Of a stretch of 64,000 nucleotides of DNA, positions 44,448-53,418 are shown one piece after another; positions within the stretch are counted from its first letter, which is position 1; every line of letters begins with the position of its first letter. Below the pieces are notes generated by a model. That model saw nothing but the letters and a program-made list of their open reading frames with translations, had not been told where the DNA came from and did no database searches. This DNA comes from Myxococcus stipitatus DSM 14675 (lineage in GTDB: Bacteria; Myxococcota; Myxococcia; Myxococcales; Myxococcaceae), in the NCBI RefSeq assembly GCF_000331735.1, contig NC_020126.1, forward strand, positions 3,286,001 to 3,350,000. The letters run 5' to 3'. The position numbers were made by a program, and so were the translations under genes.

Positions 44448-46232
44448 ATGGCGACCGTCCCTTTGCTTGGCAAGCGGCTCGCGGGTCTTGCACTCGCGTC
44501 TCTTCTCTTCTCGATCATGTCGTTCTCATGTGGAGGCGGCGGAGGTGGTGCTGGAAAGCCGGATGGCAGCGTCGACCAGCCCGATGGTTCGGTGCAGTGT
44601 GACGGGGGCCCGTGTCCCACGGACACGTGTGGCGACAGCCTCCGGCAGTCGGACGAAACGTGTGATGACGGCAACAAGGCGAACGGCGACGGCTGCACCG
44701 CGGACTGCAAGACGGTGGAGACGGGCTGGAACTGCGACGTCGTGGGCAAGCCCTGCGTGAAGATTGACGGCTGTGGCAATGGCCGCCGGGAAGCCGAAGA
44801 GGAGTGCGACGACCGCAACGTGACGTCGGGCGACGGCTGCAGCGCGGAGTGCAAGAAGGAGCCGGGGTGGAACTGCCCGTCCACGGGCGGGCGTTGCCAG
44901 GCGGCGCAGTGCAACGACGGCATCAAGGTCGGCGAGGAGGAGTGCGAGGACGGCAACGTCGCGAACGGCGATGGTTGCAACTCGGCGTGCCGGTTGGAGG
45001 AAGGCTGGAAGTGCCCGACCGTTGGCGCGAAGTGCGTCAAGACGACCTGCGGCGACAAGATTGTCGAGGGCACCGAGGAGTGCGACGACGGCAACAAGGA
45101 CATGGGCGATGGCTGCTCGCCGTTCTGCAAGCGCGAGCCCCAGTGCTCCAACGGGACCTGCACGCCCGTCTGCGGCGACGGCGTGATGCTGCCCAACGAC
45201 ACGACCGAGGAGTGCGACGATGGCAATGTCCGCGCCAACGACGGGTGTTCGGCGACGTGCAAGAAGGAAGAAGGCTTCAGCTGCACGTTCATCGAAGACA
45301 AGCCCCCCGCTCGAGTGGTCATCCCCGCCGTGTTCCGGGACTTCATCGGGTTCCCCTGGACGGGGGGCCACGCGGACTTCCAGAACAAGAACGGGCAGTC
45401 CGAGAAGGGCATCGTCAAGTTCGACCTGACCAAGACCATCAAGGGCAAGACCTTCCCGGGCGGCAAGCCTGACTATGCGTTGGACGGGACCAACCTGGAT
45501 GACTCGACCACGAACGGCCGGGCCTTGTTCGAGCAGTGGTACACCGACGACCCCGCCGCCAACCGCACGGTGGTCGGGTCGCTGGACCTGGTGCGCCAGT
45601 CCAATGGCTCGTACGTGTTCGACGACCAGGACTTCTTCCCGCTCGACAGCGTGCCGGGGACGTGGGTGGCCGAGGGCAAGGAGACCAAGCGCAACGACAA
45701 CAACGGCACGGCGCGCAACTTCCACTTCACCAGCGAGGCGCGCTACTGGTTCGAGTACAAGGGGGGCGAGGTGCTCACCTTCCGCGGTGATGACGACGTC
45801 TGGGTGTTCATCAACGGCAAGCTCGCGGTCGACCTGGGGGGCGTCCACGGCGCGGAGGACGGTGGCATCACGCTGGACCAGGCTGCCGCCACTCGGTTGA
45901 ACCTGCGCGTCGGTGGCATCTACGAGGTCGTCGTGTTCCAGGCCGAGCGCCACACGACGCAGTCTTCGTACCGCCTGACGCTCAACAACTTCGTCACCAA
46001 GCGCTCCGAGTGCCGCAACACCTGTGGCAACAACATCAAGGACCCGGGCGAGGAGTGCGATGACGGCGTCAACGCGGGCGGCTACGGCCAGTGCGGCCGG
46101 GGTTGCATGTGGGGCCCGCGCTGCGGCGACGGCCAGGAGCAGTCGGGGCCTCCCGCCAATGAGGAGTGCGACGACGGCAACACCGTCAGCAACGACGGCT
46201 GCAGTGCGACGTGCCGCATCGAAATCAACTGA
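44448..46232 (+). CDS. Fibro-slime domain lipoprotein with Cys-rich repeats
   Basis: A 594-residue secreted protein (signal ending near SFSCGGGGGG, so a probable lipoprotein). The N-terminal region has about five Cys-rich repeats of the CGDxxxxxxEECDDGN...GDGCS..C type (TIGR02232/DUF4215), forming disulphide-bonded modules. A fibro-slime domain (TIGR02148) covers ~285-520, with FFPLDSVPG, FEYKGGEVLTFRGDDDVW and LAVDLGGVHGAEDGG. Two further Cys-rich repeats close the protein. It is probably a cell-surface adhesin or matrix protein. No clear Shine-Dalgarno sits before the ATG. Confidence 0.92.
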   Translation: MATVPLLGKRLAGLALASLLFSIMSFSCGGGGGGAGKPDGSVDQPDGSVQCDGGPCPTDTCGDSLRQSDETCDDGNKANGDGCTADCKTVETGWNCDVVGKPCVKIDGCGNGRREAEEECDDRNVTSGDGCSAECKKEPGWNCPSTGGRCQAAQCNDGIKVGEEECEDGNVANGDGCNSACRLEEGWKCPTVGAKCVKTTCGDKIVEGTEECDDGNKDMGDGCSPFCKREPQCSNGTCTPVCGDGVMLPNDTTEECDDGNVRANDGCSATCKKEEGFSCTFIEDKPPARVVIPAVFRDFIGFPWTGGHADFQNKNGQSEKGIVKFDLTKTIKGKTFPGGKPDYALDGTNLDDSTTNGRALFEQWYTDDPAANRTVVGSLDLVRQSNGSYVFDDQDFFPLDSVPGTWVAEGKETKRNDNNGTARNFHFTSEARYWFEYKGGEVLTFRGDDDVWVFINGKLAVDLGGVHGAEDGGITLDQAAATRLNLRVGGIYEVVVFQAERHTTQSSYRLTLNNFVTKRSECRNTCGNNIKDPGEECDDGVNAGGYGQCGRGCMWGPRCGDGQEQSGPPANEECDDGNTVSNDGCSATCRIEIN

Positions 46233-46249
46233 GCGCGAGTCATCGTGAA

Positions 46250-46311
46250 GAGCCGCTCCGGGGTTGAGGCCCCGGGGCGGCTCGTGACCCGCTCCGGGAC
46301 CCGGAGCGGGT
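46250..46311 (+). terminator. Two tandem hairpins after the fibro-slime gene
   Basis: The first is a 14-bp stem with one G-U pair (46250-46263 with 46270-46283). The second is a 10-bp perfect stem (46287-46296 with 46302-46311). Both are GC-rich, with no T-tract. Confidence 0.5.
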
Positions 46312-46420
46312 GGCCCCTGGGGCAAGTGTGACCGCGACGGCAGGCCGAGGGAGCAGGCGGGTAGGGCCTGTTCCCGAGGCTGTCCTCGCGAGGGCGTCGG
46401 GGTATCTTCCGCCCGACTCC

Positions 46421-47875
46421 ATGGCGCCCCACCTCCTGCCGCGTGTGCTGCTGCTGCTCTTCCTGACGTGGGCCGTCCCGGCCAGCGCGGGAACGGGCCG
46501 GGCCGCGCTGCCTCCCACCTCCGAGGTCATGAGCGTGCTGCGGCGGGTGGAGACCGCCCGCGTGCGCGGCACGTTGCGCGTGCTGGACAGCGAGCTGGAG
46601 GAGCAGGGGCGCGCGAGGCCCAAGGACCTGATGCCTCGCGTCTATCGCGCGTGGCTCGCGTTCCCCGCGGATGCGTGCTGGAACGAGCTCAAGGCCCTGT
46701 CCACCCTGGAGCCGGAGAACCCGTGGCCGCACCTGGGCATGGGGCTCATCTACATCCGCTGGGGGCTGCTCGCGGAGGCACGGGGCCCGCTGTCCACCGC
46801 GCGGCGCGTGTCGCCCGACTTCGCCCCCGCGCTCTGGGGCGAAGGGCTGCTGTTGCAGGCGGAGGGGAAGCTCGCGGACGCGGAGGCGCGGCTGCGCGAG
46901 TCCCTCTCGAAGCTGGATGCCCCGCAGACCCGCACCGCGCTGGGCCTGTTGCTGGCGGGCCTCCCCGGGCGCGAGGCGGAGGCCCGCGCGGAGCTGGTGC
47001 GCTCGGTGGATGCGTGGCCGGAGCAGCCGGAGGCGCTGCGCAAGCTGGCCTCCCTGGCCCAGGCCGCGAAGGACGTGGGCGCGGCGGCTGTCGCGGGTGA
47101 GAAGCTGGTGGCGCTCAAGCCCGCGGACCGCGAGGCCCACCGTCTCCAGGCGGACCTGTGGCTCGCGGCCTCGGAGAAGGAGAAGGCGGCGCGCTCGCTG
47201 GAGCGGTACGTGGAGCTCGGAGGCTTGGACCCCGCGCCTCTGGCCTTGCTGGCGCGCGTGTACGCGGAGCTGGGCCGCGCGGCCGATGAAGAGAAGGCGC
47301 TCGTGCGCCTCATCGACGTGGAGCTGAAGGACGCGAAGCCCATGCTCCGGCTCTCGGAGCTGGCCGACGCGCGCGGTGACGTCGCCGCCAGCGAGGGCTT
47401 CCTCGTGCGCGCCTCGGAGCGGGCGCCAGAGCGCTCCGACCTCCACGTGCGCCGCGCCCGGCTGTGCCTGAAGCAGGAGCGGTGGAAGGACGCGCTCGTG
47501 TCCTATCGCGCGGCGGCCTCGGCGCCGGAGCAGAAGGTGGCCGAGGCGGAGGCGGAGACCGCGGAGCTGGTGCGCCGCTTCCGGCTCCCCGCGACGCCCG
47601 CCAAGGGCGCGCAGGACAAGATCTACAGCCGCGTGTCGCTGGGCCTGGTGGCGCTCTACATGGAGCGGCTCAAGGAGAAGCCGGACCTCAAGGGCAACCT
47701 CAAGCTGCAGGTCCAGGTGGACGCGACGGGCAGGGCCACGCAGGTGAGCGTGCTCTACGACAGCCTCCAAGACGCGCTCATCGCGGGCCATGCCTACTTC
47801 GCGTTCATGGACGCGGAGTACCCGCCGGCCGTGGACCAGCCCATCTTCCAGTACGTCTTCCGGCCGCCCAAGTAG
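46421..47875 (+). CDS. TPR-rich protein with TonB-C/AgmX-type C-terminus
   Basis: A 484-residue exported protein (signal LLPRVLLLLFLTWAVPASAG). Residues ~60-410 are TPR-like helical repeats (LLAEARGPLSTARRVSPDFA, ALARVYAELGRAADEEKALV). The last ~90 residues resemble the TonB-C-type fold used in gliding-related AgmX/PglI C-termini (NLKLQVQVDATGRATQVSVL, IFQYVFRPPK). This suggests a periplasmic interaction scaffold. TATCTT lies 12 nt before the ATG at 46421, and no Shine-Dalgarno is seen. Confidence 0.75.
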   Translation: MAPHLLPRVLLLLFLTWAVPASAGTGRAALPPTSEVMSVLRRVETARVRGTLRVLDSELEEQGRARPKDLMPRVYRAWLAFPADACWNELKALSTLEPENPWPHLGMGLIYIRWGLLAEARGPLSTARRVSPDFAPALWGEGLLLQAEGKLADAEARLRESLSKLDAPQTRTALGLLLAGLPGREAEARAELVRSVDAWPEQPEALRKLASLAQAAKDVGAAAVAGEKLVALKPADREAHRLQADLWLAASEKEKAARSLERYVELGGLDPAPLALLARVYAELGRAADEEKALVRLIDVELKDAKPMLRLSELADARGDVAASEGFLVRASERAPERSDLHVRRARLCLKQERWKDALVSYRAAASAPEQKVAEAEAETAELVRRFRLPATPAKGAQDKIYSRVSLGLVALYMERLKEKPDLKGNLKLQVQVDATGRATQVSVLYDSLQDALIAGHAYFAFMDAEYPPAVDQPIFQYVFRPPK

Positions 47876-47897
47876 GAGGCCGGAAGTCGCGCGGGGC

Positions 47898-48707
47898 TCA
47901 GCGCTTCTCGAGGATGACGGCGTAGAACTCGATGCCGACGCCCTCGCGGTCCTCCTCGGTGATGTGGCTCAGGGGCAGGCCCAGGAACTCGCGCACCGTC
48001 ATCACGCCGCCGGGCCCGGGCGTCCAGGGGCCGCACATGTCCAGGTACTCGCGCAGCGAGTAGAGGTGGAAGGACTCACCCATCCGCTGGAACATGCCGA
48101 CGAACTGCTCCCACTTGGGCGTGCTCAGCCCCGGGGCCTTGGTCTCGAAGGTGGCGAAGAGCTTGGAGCCGGGCGCGGCCCACTCGTAGAGGTCCGCGAA
48201 GAACCTGCGGTTCTCCTCGGCGGGGAGGAACACGGTGATGGCGTTGGCGCCGAAGGCCACGCGCCGCTCTCCGTCCAGGAACTCGCGGACATCGGGCCGG
48301 TGGAGGAACTCCCCCGCGTTGCGGATGTCACATTCCAGGTAGCGCGTGTTCGGGTTGCCACCCAGCAGGTGCTTGCCCGTGGTGATGGTGAGCGGGTTGA
48401 TGTCGCTGTAGAGCACCTTGGCGTTCGGCAGCACCGAGTGGACATGGTCGCTGGTGGGCAGGCCCGACGCGAAGTCCACCCAGTGGTGGTAGCCGCCGGC
48501 GGACAGGCGCTGGGCCGCGGTGCGCAGGCACGCGCGCAGCATGCGCACCCACTTGGGCGTGGAGGGCACGAGCGAGAACATGAACTCGGCGGCCTGGCGG
48601 TCCACCTCGAAGTGATGCGTCCCGCCCAGGGTGTAGTCGTAGATGCGGGCGGCATCGGGAACGTGAGGGTTGACGCCTGGAATGCGAGCCAGCTCCGGGT
48701 TGTCCAT
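47898..48707 (-). CDS. DUF574/Methyltransf_19-type SAM-dependent methyltransferase
   Basis: A 269-residue soluble protein matching the PF04672 family, best known from actinomycetes. Typical motifs are ARIYDYTLGGTHHFEVDR, WVDFASGLPTSDHVHSVLP (SAM-binding region), VLYSDINPLTIT, and FLHRPDVREFLD. Members methylate unknown small molecules, sometimes in secondary metabolism. The ATG at 48707 begins MDNPELARIPGVNPHVPDAA. It is on the same strand as the kelch gene, 41 bp downstream of it. Confidence 0.88.
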   Translation of the reverse strand: MDNPELARIPGVNPHVPDAARIYDYTLGGTHHFEVDRQAAEFMFSLVPSTPKWVRMLRACLRTAAQRLSAGGYHHWVDFASGLPTSDHVHSVLPNAKVLYSDINPLTITTGKHLLGGNPNTRYLECDIRNAGEFLHRPDVREFLDGERRVAFGANAITVFLPAEENRRFFADLYEWAAPGSKLFATFETKAPGLSTPKWEQFVGMFQRMGESFHLYSLREYLDMCGPWTPGPGGVMTVREFLGLPLSHITEEDREGVGIEFYAVILEKR

Positions 48708-48748
48708 CCGGTTTTCTCCGTCGGGGGAAGACGTGTGTCGGGGGAAGT

Positions 48749-49858
48749 TCAGGGGCGCCAGACCTCGGAGGTCGTCTCCAGGGAGCCGTCGTGCGTCACG
48801 CGCGAGGTGCCCACCACCAGAAACGCTCCGTTGCCCAGCGGGACGACGGTGTGCCCCGCGCGAGCCCTCGACAGCGGGATGCCCGGGGTCCATCCTCCCG
48901 TCGCCGGATTCCACAGCTCCACGGCGCTGGTCTCTTCGTAGGGGTTCGCGCGAATCCCGCCCAGCACCGCGGCGCGTCCGTCGGGCAGCGCGATGAGCGC
49001 GAAGCCGGAGCGGGCCACCTCCAGGCTCCCCGTCGCGCTCCACTGACGTGTCCCCGGGTCGAAGACCTCCGCGCTCGCGAGCGACTCTCCGCCCCGCCAC
49101 CCGCCGACGACGAGGATGCGGCCGTCGGAGAGGGTGACGCCCGTGGGCTCGTCTCGCGACTCGGTGAGCGGATGGGCCGAGGTGCTCCACGTGCGGCCCT
49201 GGGGCTCCCAGAGCTCCGTGTTCCGGTCCAGCGGGGGAGCCAGGTGCTGCCCGTCGATGACGGCGAACCCCATGCCGTTGTCTCGCCCGCCCGCGATGAC
49301 GACGTGCTCGCCGCTCACGCAGACAGGCCCGACGTGGAAGAGGCGCACCGTCTGGCCCGCGGGCTCCCAGGCCGCGGCGCCGGGACGCAGCAGCTCCGCG
49401 CGGGTGCCTCGCTCGAGGTCGTCGTCATGGTCCGAGCCCAGCACCAGCACCGCGCCGTCGCGCAGCACCACGGCGGTGGGCCGCGAGCGCGCCGCCAGCA
49501 GCGCGGGCCCCGGGCTGCAACGCCGCGCGGCGGGCTCCCAGAAACGGGTGGAGGCCAGCTCCGTCGTCTGGTCGTCCCTTCCGCCGATGAGCAACACACG
49601 CCCATCCGGGAGCGGCACCGCCGCGTGGTCCTGGCGGGGCTCGGGCAGGGCGGGCACCTCCAGCCACTCCTCCCGGGCGGTGTCCCAGAGCGCGGCGCTC
49701 GTCGAGGCACGAGACCGGGTGCCACGCCCGTCGGGATGTGAGCCCATTCCCCCCGTGAGTAGCGCCCCCCCGGCGACGGGCGTCACGCGGAAGCCCTCGA
49801 GCCAGAGTCCGGAGTAGGGGACGCGCCTGCGCGCGGTGGAGGACGGGCTGGATGTCAT
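48749..49858 (-). CDS. Kelch-like beta-propeller protein
   Basis: A 369-residue protein with at least five kelch-type repeats marked by GG dipeptides after hydrophobic strands (LLTGGMGSHPDGR, RVLLIGGRDDQT, VVIAGGRDNGMG, RILVVGGWRGGES, AAVLGGIRANPYEET). Each blade then ends in E(L/V)xxP or similar (TELWEPQGRTW, AVELWNPATGGW). It has no signal peptide, which is unusual since many myxobacterial kelch proteins are exported. The start follows TACGAT by 8 nt with no Shine-Dalgarno. It is divergent from the RCC1 gene. Confidence 0.82.
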   Translation of the reverse strand: MTSSPSSTARRRVPYSGLWLEGFRVTPVAGGALLTGGMGSHPDGRGTRSRASTSAALWDTAREEWLEVPALPEPRQDHAAVPLPDGRVLLIGGRDDQTTELASTRFWEPAARRCSPGPALLAARSRPTAVVLRDGAVLVLGSDHDDDLERGTRAELLRPGAAAWEPAGQTVRLFHVGPVCVSGEHVVIAGGRDNGMGFAVIDGQHLAPPLDRNTELWEPQGRTWSTSAHPLTESRDEPTGVTLSDGRILVVGGWRGGESLASAEVFDPGTRQWSATGSLEVARSGFALIALPDGRAAVLGGIRANPYEETSAVELWNPATGGWTPGIPLSRARAGHTVVPLGNGAFLVVGTSRVTHDGSLETTSEVWRP

Positions 49859-49866
49859 TCCCCGCC

Positions 49867-49872
49867 ATCGTA
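49867..49872 (-). promoter_or_regulatory. Putative -10 hexamer (TACGAT) of the kelch gene
   Basis: TACGAT lies 8 nt before the ATG at 49858 on the minus strand, the same hexamer seen upstream of the gene at 60002. Confidence 0.35.
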
Positions 49873-50068
49873 TGTCGTTGCGCCGCGTCGTGCCTCACGC
49901 CGGGGTGAGGTCGGCGGTGACCTGGGTTCCTCGGGTGCGGGCGCGTCAGGCTCCGGGGCGTGGCCAGGGCTCGCGAGGGCTTGAAGCCAGACATGCCGGG
50001 GCGCGGCTTGTCTGTCGCATGTGTCTGGTGATTCTCTGGCGCCCTCGAGCTGAACCGAGGGGGGAAAC

Positions 50069-53000
50069 ATGAACCGTGTGCGAAGTCAGTCCGTCGTGGC
50101 TGTCTGGCGCTGGTTGCTGTGTGTGTTGTGCCTGTCCGCCTGCGCGGGGCCCGACGCGGCCGAGCCGCCCGAGGCCCCCGGCTCCGCCCGCGCCGCCGAG
50201 GGGACCTCTCGACAAGGCTCGGTGCTGGCCGGGCGTCACCACTCCCTGGTGTTGAAGGCGGACGGGACGGTGTGGAGCTGGGGCGGCAACAACTACGGAC
50301 AGCTCGGCACGGGCTCGACGCGGCAGAACCCGATGCCCGCGCGCGTGTGGCGCTTGTTCAGCATCACCGCCATCGGCGCCGGGGAGCTGCACTCGCTGGC
50401 GCTCAAGTCGGACGGGACGGTGTGGAGCTGGGGCGCCAACACGAACGGACAGCTGGGGGATGGCACCCTGATATCCCGCTCGGTGCCCGCGCCGGTGCCG
50501 GGGCTGACGAACGTGGTGGCCATCGCCGCGGGGTTCTCCCACTCGATGGTGCTGAAGGCCGACGGCACGGTGTGGGCGTGGGGCCTCAACGCGGCGGGGC
50601 AGCTGGGGGATGGGACACCGACGCGGCGGCTGACCCCCGTGCAGGTGCTGGGACTGACGGGGGTGAAGGACATCGCCGCGGGCAACGTGCACTCGCTGGC
50701 GCTGACGGCCGATGGGCGGCTGTGGACGTGGGGCGGCAACGTGGACGGGCAGCTCGGCACGGGCGACCTGGTGGGCCGCTCGACCGCGGCCGCCTTGCCC
50801 GGGATGACCGGTGTGGTGGCGCTGTCGGGCGGAGGCTCGCACTCGCTGATTCTCAAGATGGACGGCTCGGTGTGGAGCTGGGGGAAGAACGACGCGGGCC
50901 AGCTGGGGCTGGGCTCCGTCGTGTCCACGCCCACGCCCACGCAGGTGCCCGGGCTGACGGAGATGGTGGCCGTGACGGGCGGAGGCCAGCACTCGGTGGC
51001 GTTGCGCGTGGATGGGACTGTGTGGGCGTGGGGCAGCAATGCCCGCGCGCAGCTCGGCGATGGAACGCAGACGCAGCGCCTGTCGCCCTGCCAGGTGACG
51101 GGGCTCACCCAGGTGAAGGGCGTCGCCGCGGGAGGCGGGCTGCACTCGGTGGCGGTGAAGGGCAATGGAGAGGTGTGGGCCTGGGGCTCGAACAGCGAAG
51201 GCCAGGTGGGGGATGGGACCTATCTGATGAAGCTCGTGCCCACGACCGCGCGGGTGCTGGTGGAGCGGGCGGACGTCTCCGCGGGAGGGGGACACACGCT
51301 GGCCCTCAAGCCGGATGGCACCGCGTGGGGCTGGGGGCTGAATGCCCAGTCGCAACTGGGTGACGGAACGACGACGGCCCGTCCGTTGCCCGTGCAGGTG
51401 CTCAACCTGACGCGCGTGGCGGCCGTCTCCGCGGGGACGTACCACTCGCTGGCGCTCAAGGAGGACGGCACGGTGTGGGGCTGGGGGGCCAACTACTGGG
51501 GCGCCATCGGAGACGGGACGGCGCTCAATCGCAGCCAGCCCGTCAAGGTGAGCGGCACGCTGGTGGCGATGACCGTGGCCTCGGGGAACTTCCACTCCCT
51601 GGCCTTGAGCGTGGATGGCTCGGTGTGGGCCTGGGGTGACAACAGCCTGGGGCAGTTGGGAGATGGGACCGTCACCCCCACGCGGAACGCACCCTTCCGG
51701 GTGCCGAACCTGGAGGGCGTCGTCTCGCTGGCCGCGGGAGGTGAGCACTCCCTGGCCCTGAAGGCGGATGGCACCGTCTGGGTCTGGGGCCGACAGGACA
51801 CGTGCGCGGACCCGGAGAACGTGGGCCGGGTGCTGCGCGTGCCCGAGCAGGTGCAGGGCCTGACGGACGCGGTGGCGGTGAGGGCGGGGCGCTGTCACTC
51901 CGTCGTGCTGCGCGCGGATGGCACCCTCTGGGCCTGGGGCCGCAATGCCGAGGGGCAGCTCGCGGATGGCACCTTCACGGACCGCATGACGCCGGCGCGG
52001 GTGGATGGCCTCACGGGCGTCATCTCCTTCTCGGTGGGCTCCGAGCAGACGCTGGCGCTCAAGGCGGACGGCACGGCCTGGGCCTGGGGGCCCAATGCCC
52101 AGGGGCAGCTCGGCGGGGGACTGTCGGTGCCGCGCACGCGGCCCACGCAGGTGCCCACGCTCACCGATGTCCGGACGGTGGCGATGGGGGCCGTGCATGC
52201 CCTGGTCCTCAAGGACGACCTGACGCTCTGGGCCTGGGGGAGCAACGCCGAGGGCCAGGTGGGCGACGGCGCGTTGGATTGGCAGGCGGCGCCGGTCCGC
52301 TCCGGGCTCGCCGCGTCACGAGGGCTGGCCGCCGCGACGCAGTACTCCCTGGGCATCGCGCTGGACGGCAGCGTCCAATCGACGGGGGCCAATGCCTCCG
52401 GACAACTGGGTGACGGGACGCTGTTCCCCCGCGCGGAGCCCGTGCCCGTCATCGGCCTCTCGGAGTGTCGAGCCATCGCGGGCGGCGCCACCCATGGCCT
52501 GGCCTTGAAGACCGACGGCCGCGTGCTCTCCTGGGGCGCGAACGCGGAAGGGGAGCTGGGGGATGGCACCACGGTGGCTCGCCGCGCGCCCGCGGTGGTG
52601 GGGCCGCTGGCGGGCGTGCTGTCCATCGCGGTGGGGGCGCGTCACTCCCTGGCGCTCCTGGGCGACGGCTCCGTGCAGGCCTGGGGCTCCAACATTCAAG
52701 GCCAGCTGGGAGACGGGACGACGGTGTCCCGTGTGCTGCCTGTCCGCGTCCAAGGGCTGACGGGCGTGGCCGCCATCGCCGCGGGAGATGGCTTCTCGCT
52801 CGCGCTCAAGCACGACGGCACGGTGTGGGCCTGGGGGGGCAACACCTTGGGGCAACTGGGTGACAACACCACCTTGCGCAGCCTGGTGCCGGTGCGGACC
52901 CAGGCGCTCACGGGCGTCACGGCCGTCGCCGCCGGACGCAACCACTCGCTGGCGCTGAAGGGCGACGGGACACTCTGGGCCTGGGGCTCCAACACCTATG

Positions 53001-53359
53001 GCGAGCTGGGCGATGGCACCCAGGCGCGGAAGCTCGCGCCCGTGCAGGTGACCTCCCTGACGGGCGTGAGCGCCCTGGACGCGGGAGACCACCACAGCCT
53101 CGCGGTGACGTCGGGAGGCAAGGTCTGGGGCTGGGGGCGCAACCAGTTCGGCCAGGTGGGCAAGGGCGTGAAGTCGAACTGGCAGCTCCTGCCCGCGCAG
53201 GTGCCAGGGCTCACCAGCGCGGTCGCGGTGGCGGGCGGTGGCGAACACTCGCTCGCACTGCTCTCGGACCGGAGCGTCTGGGCCTGGGGCCACGGCGACA
53301 TGGGCCAGCTGGGCACGGGGATGTCGAACCTCCGCCTGAGCCCCGTGCAGGTCTGGTAG
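50069..53359 (+). CDS. Giant RCC1-repeat lipoprotein (21 repeats)
   Basis: A 1096-residue lipoprotein (signal ending LCLSACAGP). The mature protein is made of 21 RCC1-type repeats of ~50 residues, each with a HSLAL(K)xDGTVWxWG core followed by (N/S)xxGQLGDG. Three seven-bladed beta-propellers are the natural reading. Repeats 11 (a Cys-containing insert) and 15 (STGAN instead of WGxN) are the most diverged. Function outside the cell is unknown, probably ligand or protein binding. A strong GAGGGGGG site fixes the ATG at 50069. A hairpin follows at 53368-53404. Confidence 0.93.
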   Translation: MNRVRSQSVVAVWRWLLCVLCLSACAGPDAAEPPEAPGSARAAEGTSRQGSVLAGRHHSLVLKADGTVWSWGGNNYGQLGTGSTRQNPMPARVWRLFSITAIGAGELHSLALKSDGTVWSWGANTNGQLGDGTLISRSVPAPVPGLTNVVAIAAGFSHSMVLKADGTVWAWGLNAAGQLGDGTPTRRLTPVQVLGLTGVKDIAAGNVHSLALTADGRLWTWGGNVDGQLGTGDLVGRSTAAALPGMTGVVALSGGGSHSLILKMDGSVWSWGKNDAGQLGLGSVVSTPTPTQVPGLTEMVAVTGGGQHSVALRVDGTVWAWGSNARAQLGDGTQTQRLSPCQVTGLTQVKGVAAGGGLHSVAVKGNGEVWAWGSNSEGQVGDGTYLMKLVPTTARVLVERADVSAGGGHTLALKPDGTAWGWGLNAQSQLGDGTTTARPLPVQVLNLTRVAAVSAGTYHSLALKEDGTVWGWGANYWGAIGDGTALNRSQPVKVSGTLVAMTVASGNFHSLALSVDGSVWAWGDNSLGQLGDGTVTPTRNAPFRVPNLEGVVSLAAGGEHSLALKADGTVWVWGRQDTCADPENVGRVLRVPEQVQGLTDAVAVRAGRCHSVVLRADGTLWAWGRNAEGQLADGTFTDRMTPARVDGLTGVISFSVGSEQTLALKADGTAWAWGPNAQGQLGGGLSVPRTRPTQVPTLTDVRTVAMGAVHALVLKDDLTLWAWGSNAEGQVGDGALDWQAAPVRSGLAASRGLAAATQYSLGIALDGSVQSTGANASGQLGDGTLFPRAEPVPVIGLSECRAIAGGATHGLALKTDGRVLSWGANAEGELGDGTTVARRAPAVVGPLAGVLSIAVGARHSLALLGDGSVQAWGSNIQGQLGDGTTVSRVLPVRVQGLTGVAAIAAGDGFSLALKHDGTVWAWGGNTLGQLGDNTTLRSLVPVRTQALTGVTAVAAGRNHSLALKGDGTLWAWGSNTYGELGDGTQARKLAPVQVTSLTGVSALDAGDHHSLAVTSGGKVWGWGRNQFGQVGKGVKSNWQLLPAQVPGLTSAVAVAGGGEHSLALLSDRSVWAWGHGDMGQLGTGMSNLRLSPVQVW

Positions 53360-53367
53360 CGCGCGCG

Positions 53368-53404
53368 CTCCCTGGACACGGCCGATCGAGCCGTGTCCCG
53401 GGAG
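53368..53404. terminator. Bidirectional hairpin between RCC1 and coiled-coil genes
   Basis: A 15-bp inverted repeat with a single mismatch (CTCCCTGGACACGGC / GCCGTGTCCCGGGAG) and a 7-nt loop lies between the two convergent genes. No T-tract. Confidence 0.5.
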
Positions 53405-53418
53405 TGGCGCGGGGCGGA

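Noticed and set aside
50200..53359. Regularly spaced repeats that might suggest a CRISPR array or satellite DNA.
   Set aside because: They are the diverged codons of RCC1 protein repeats, ~150 bp apart and protein-level rather than DNA-level conserved.
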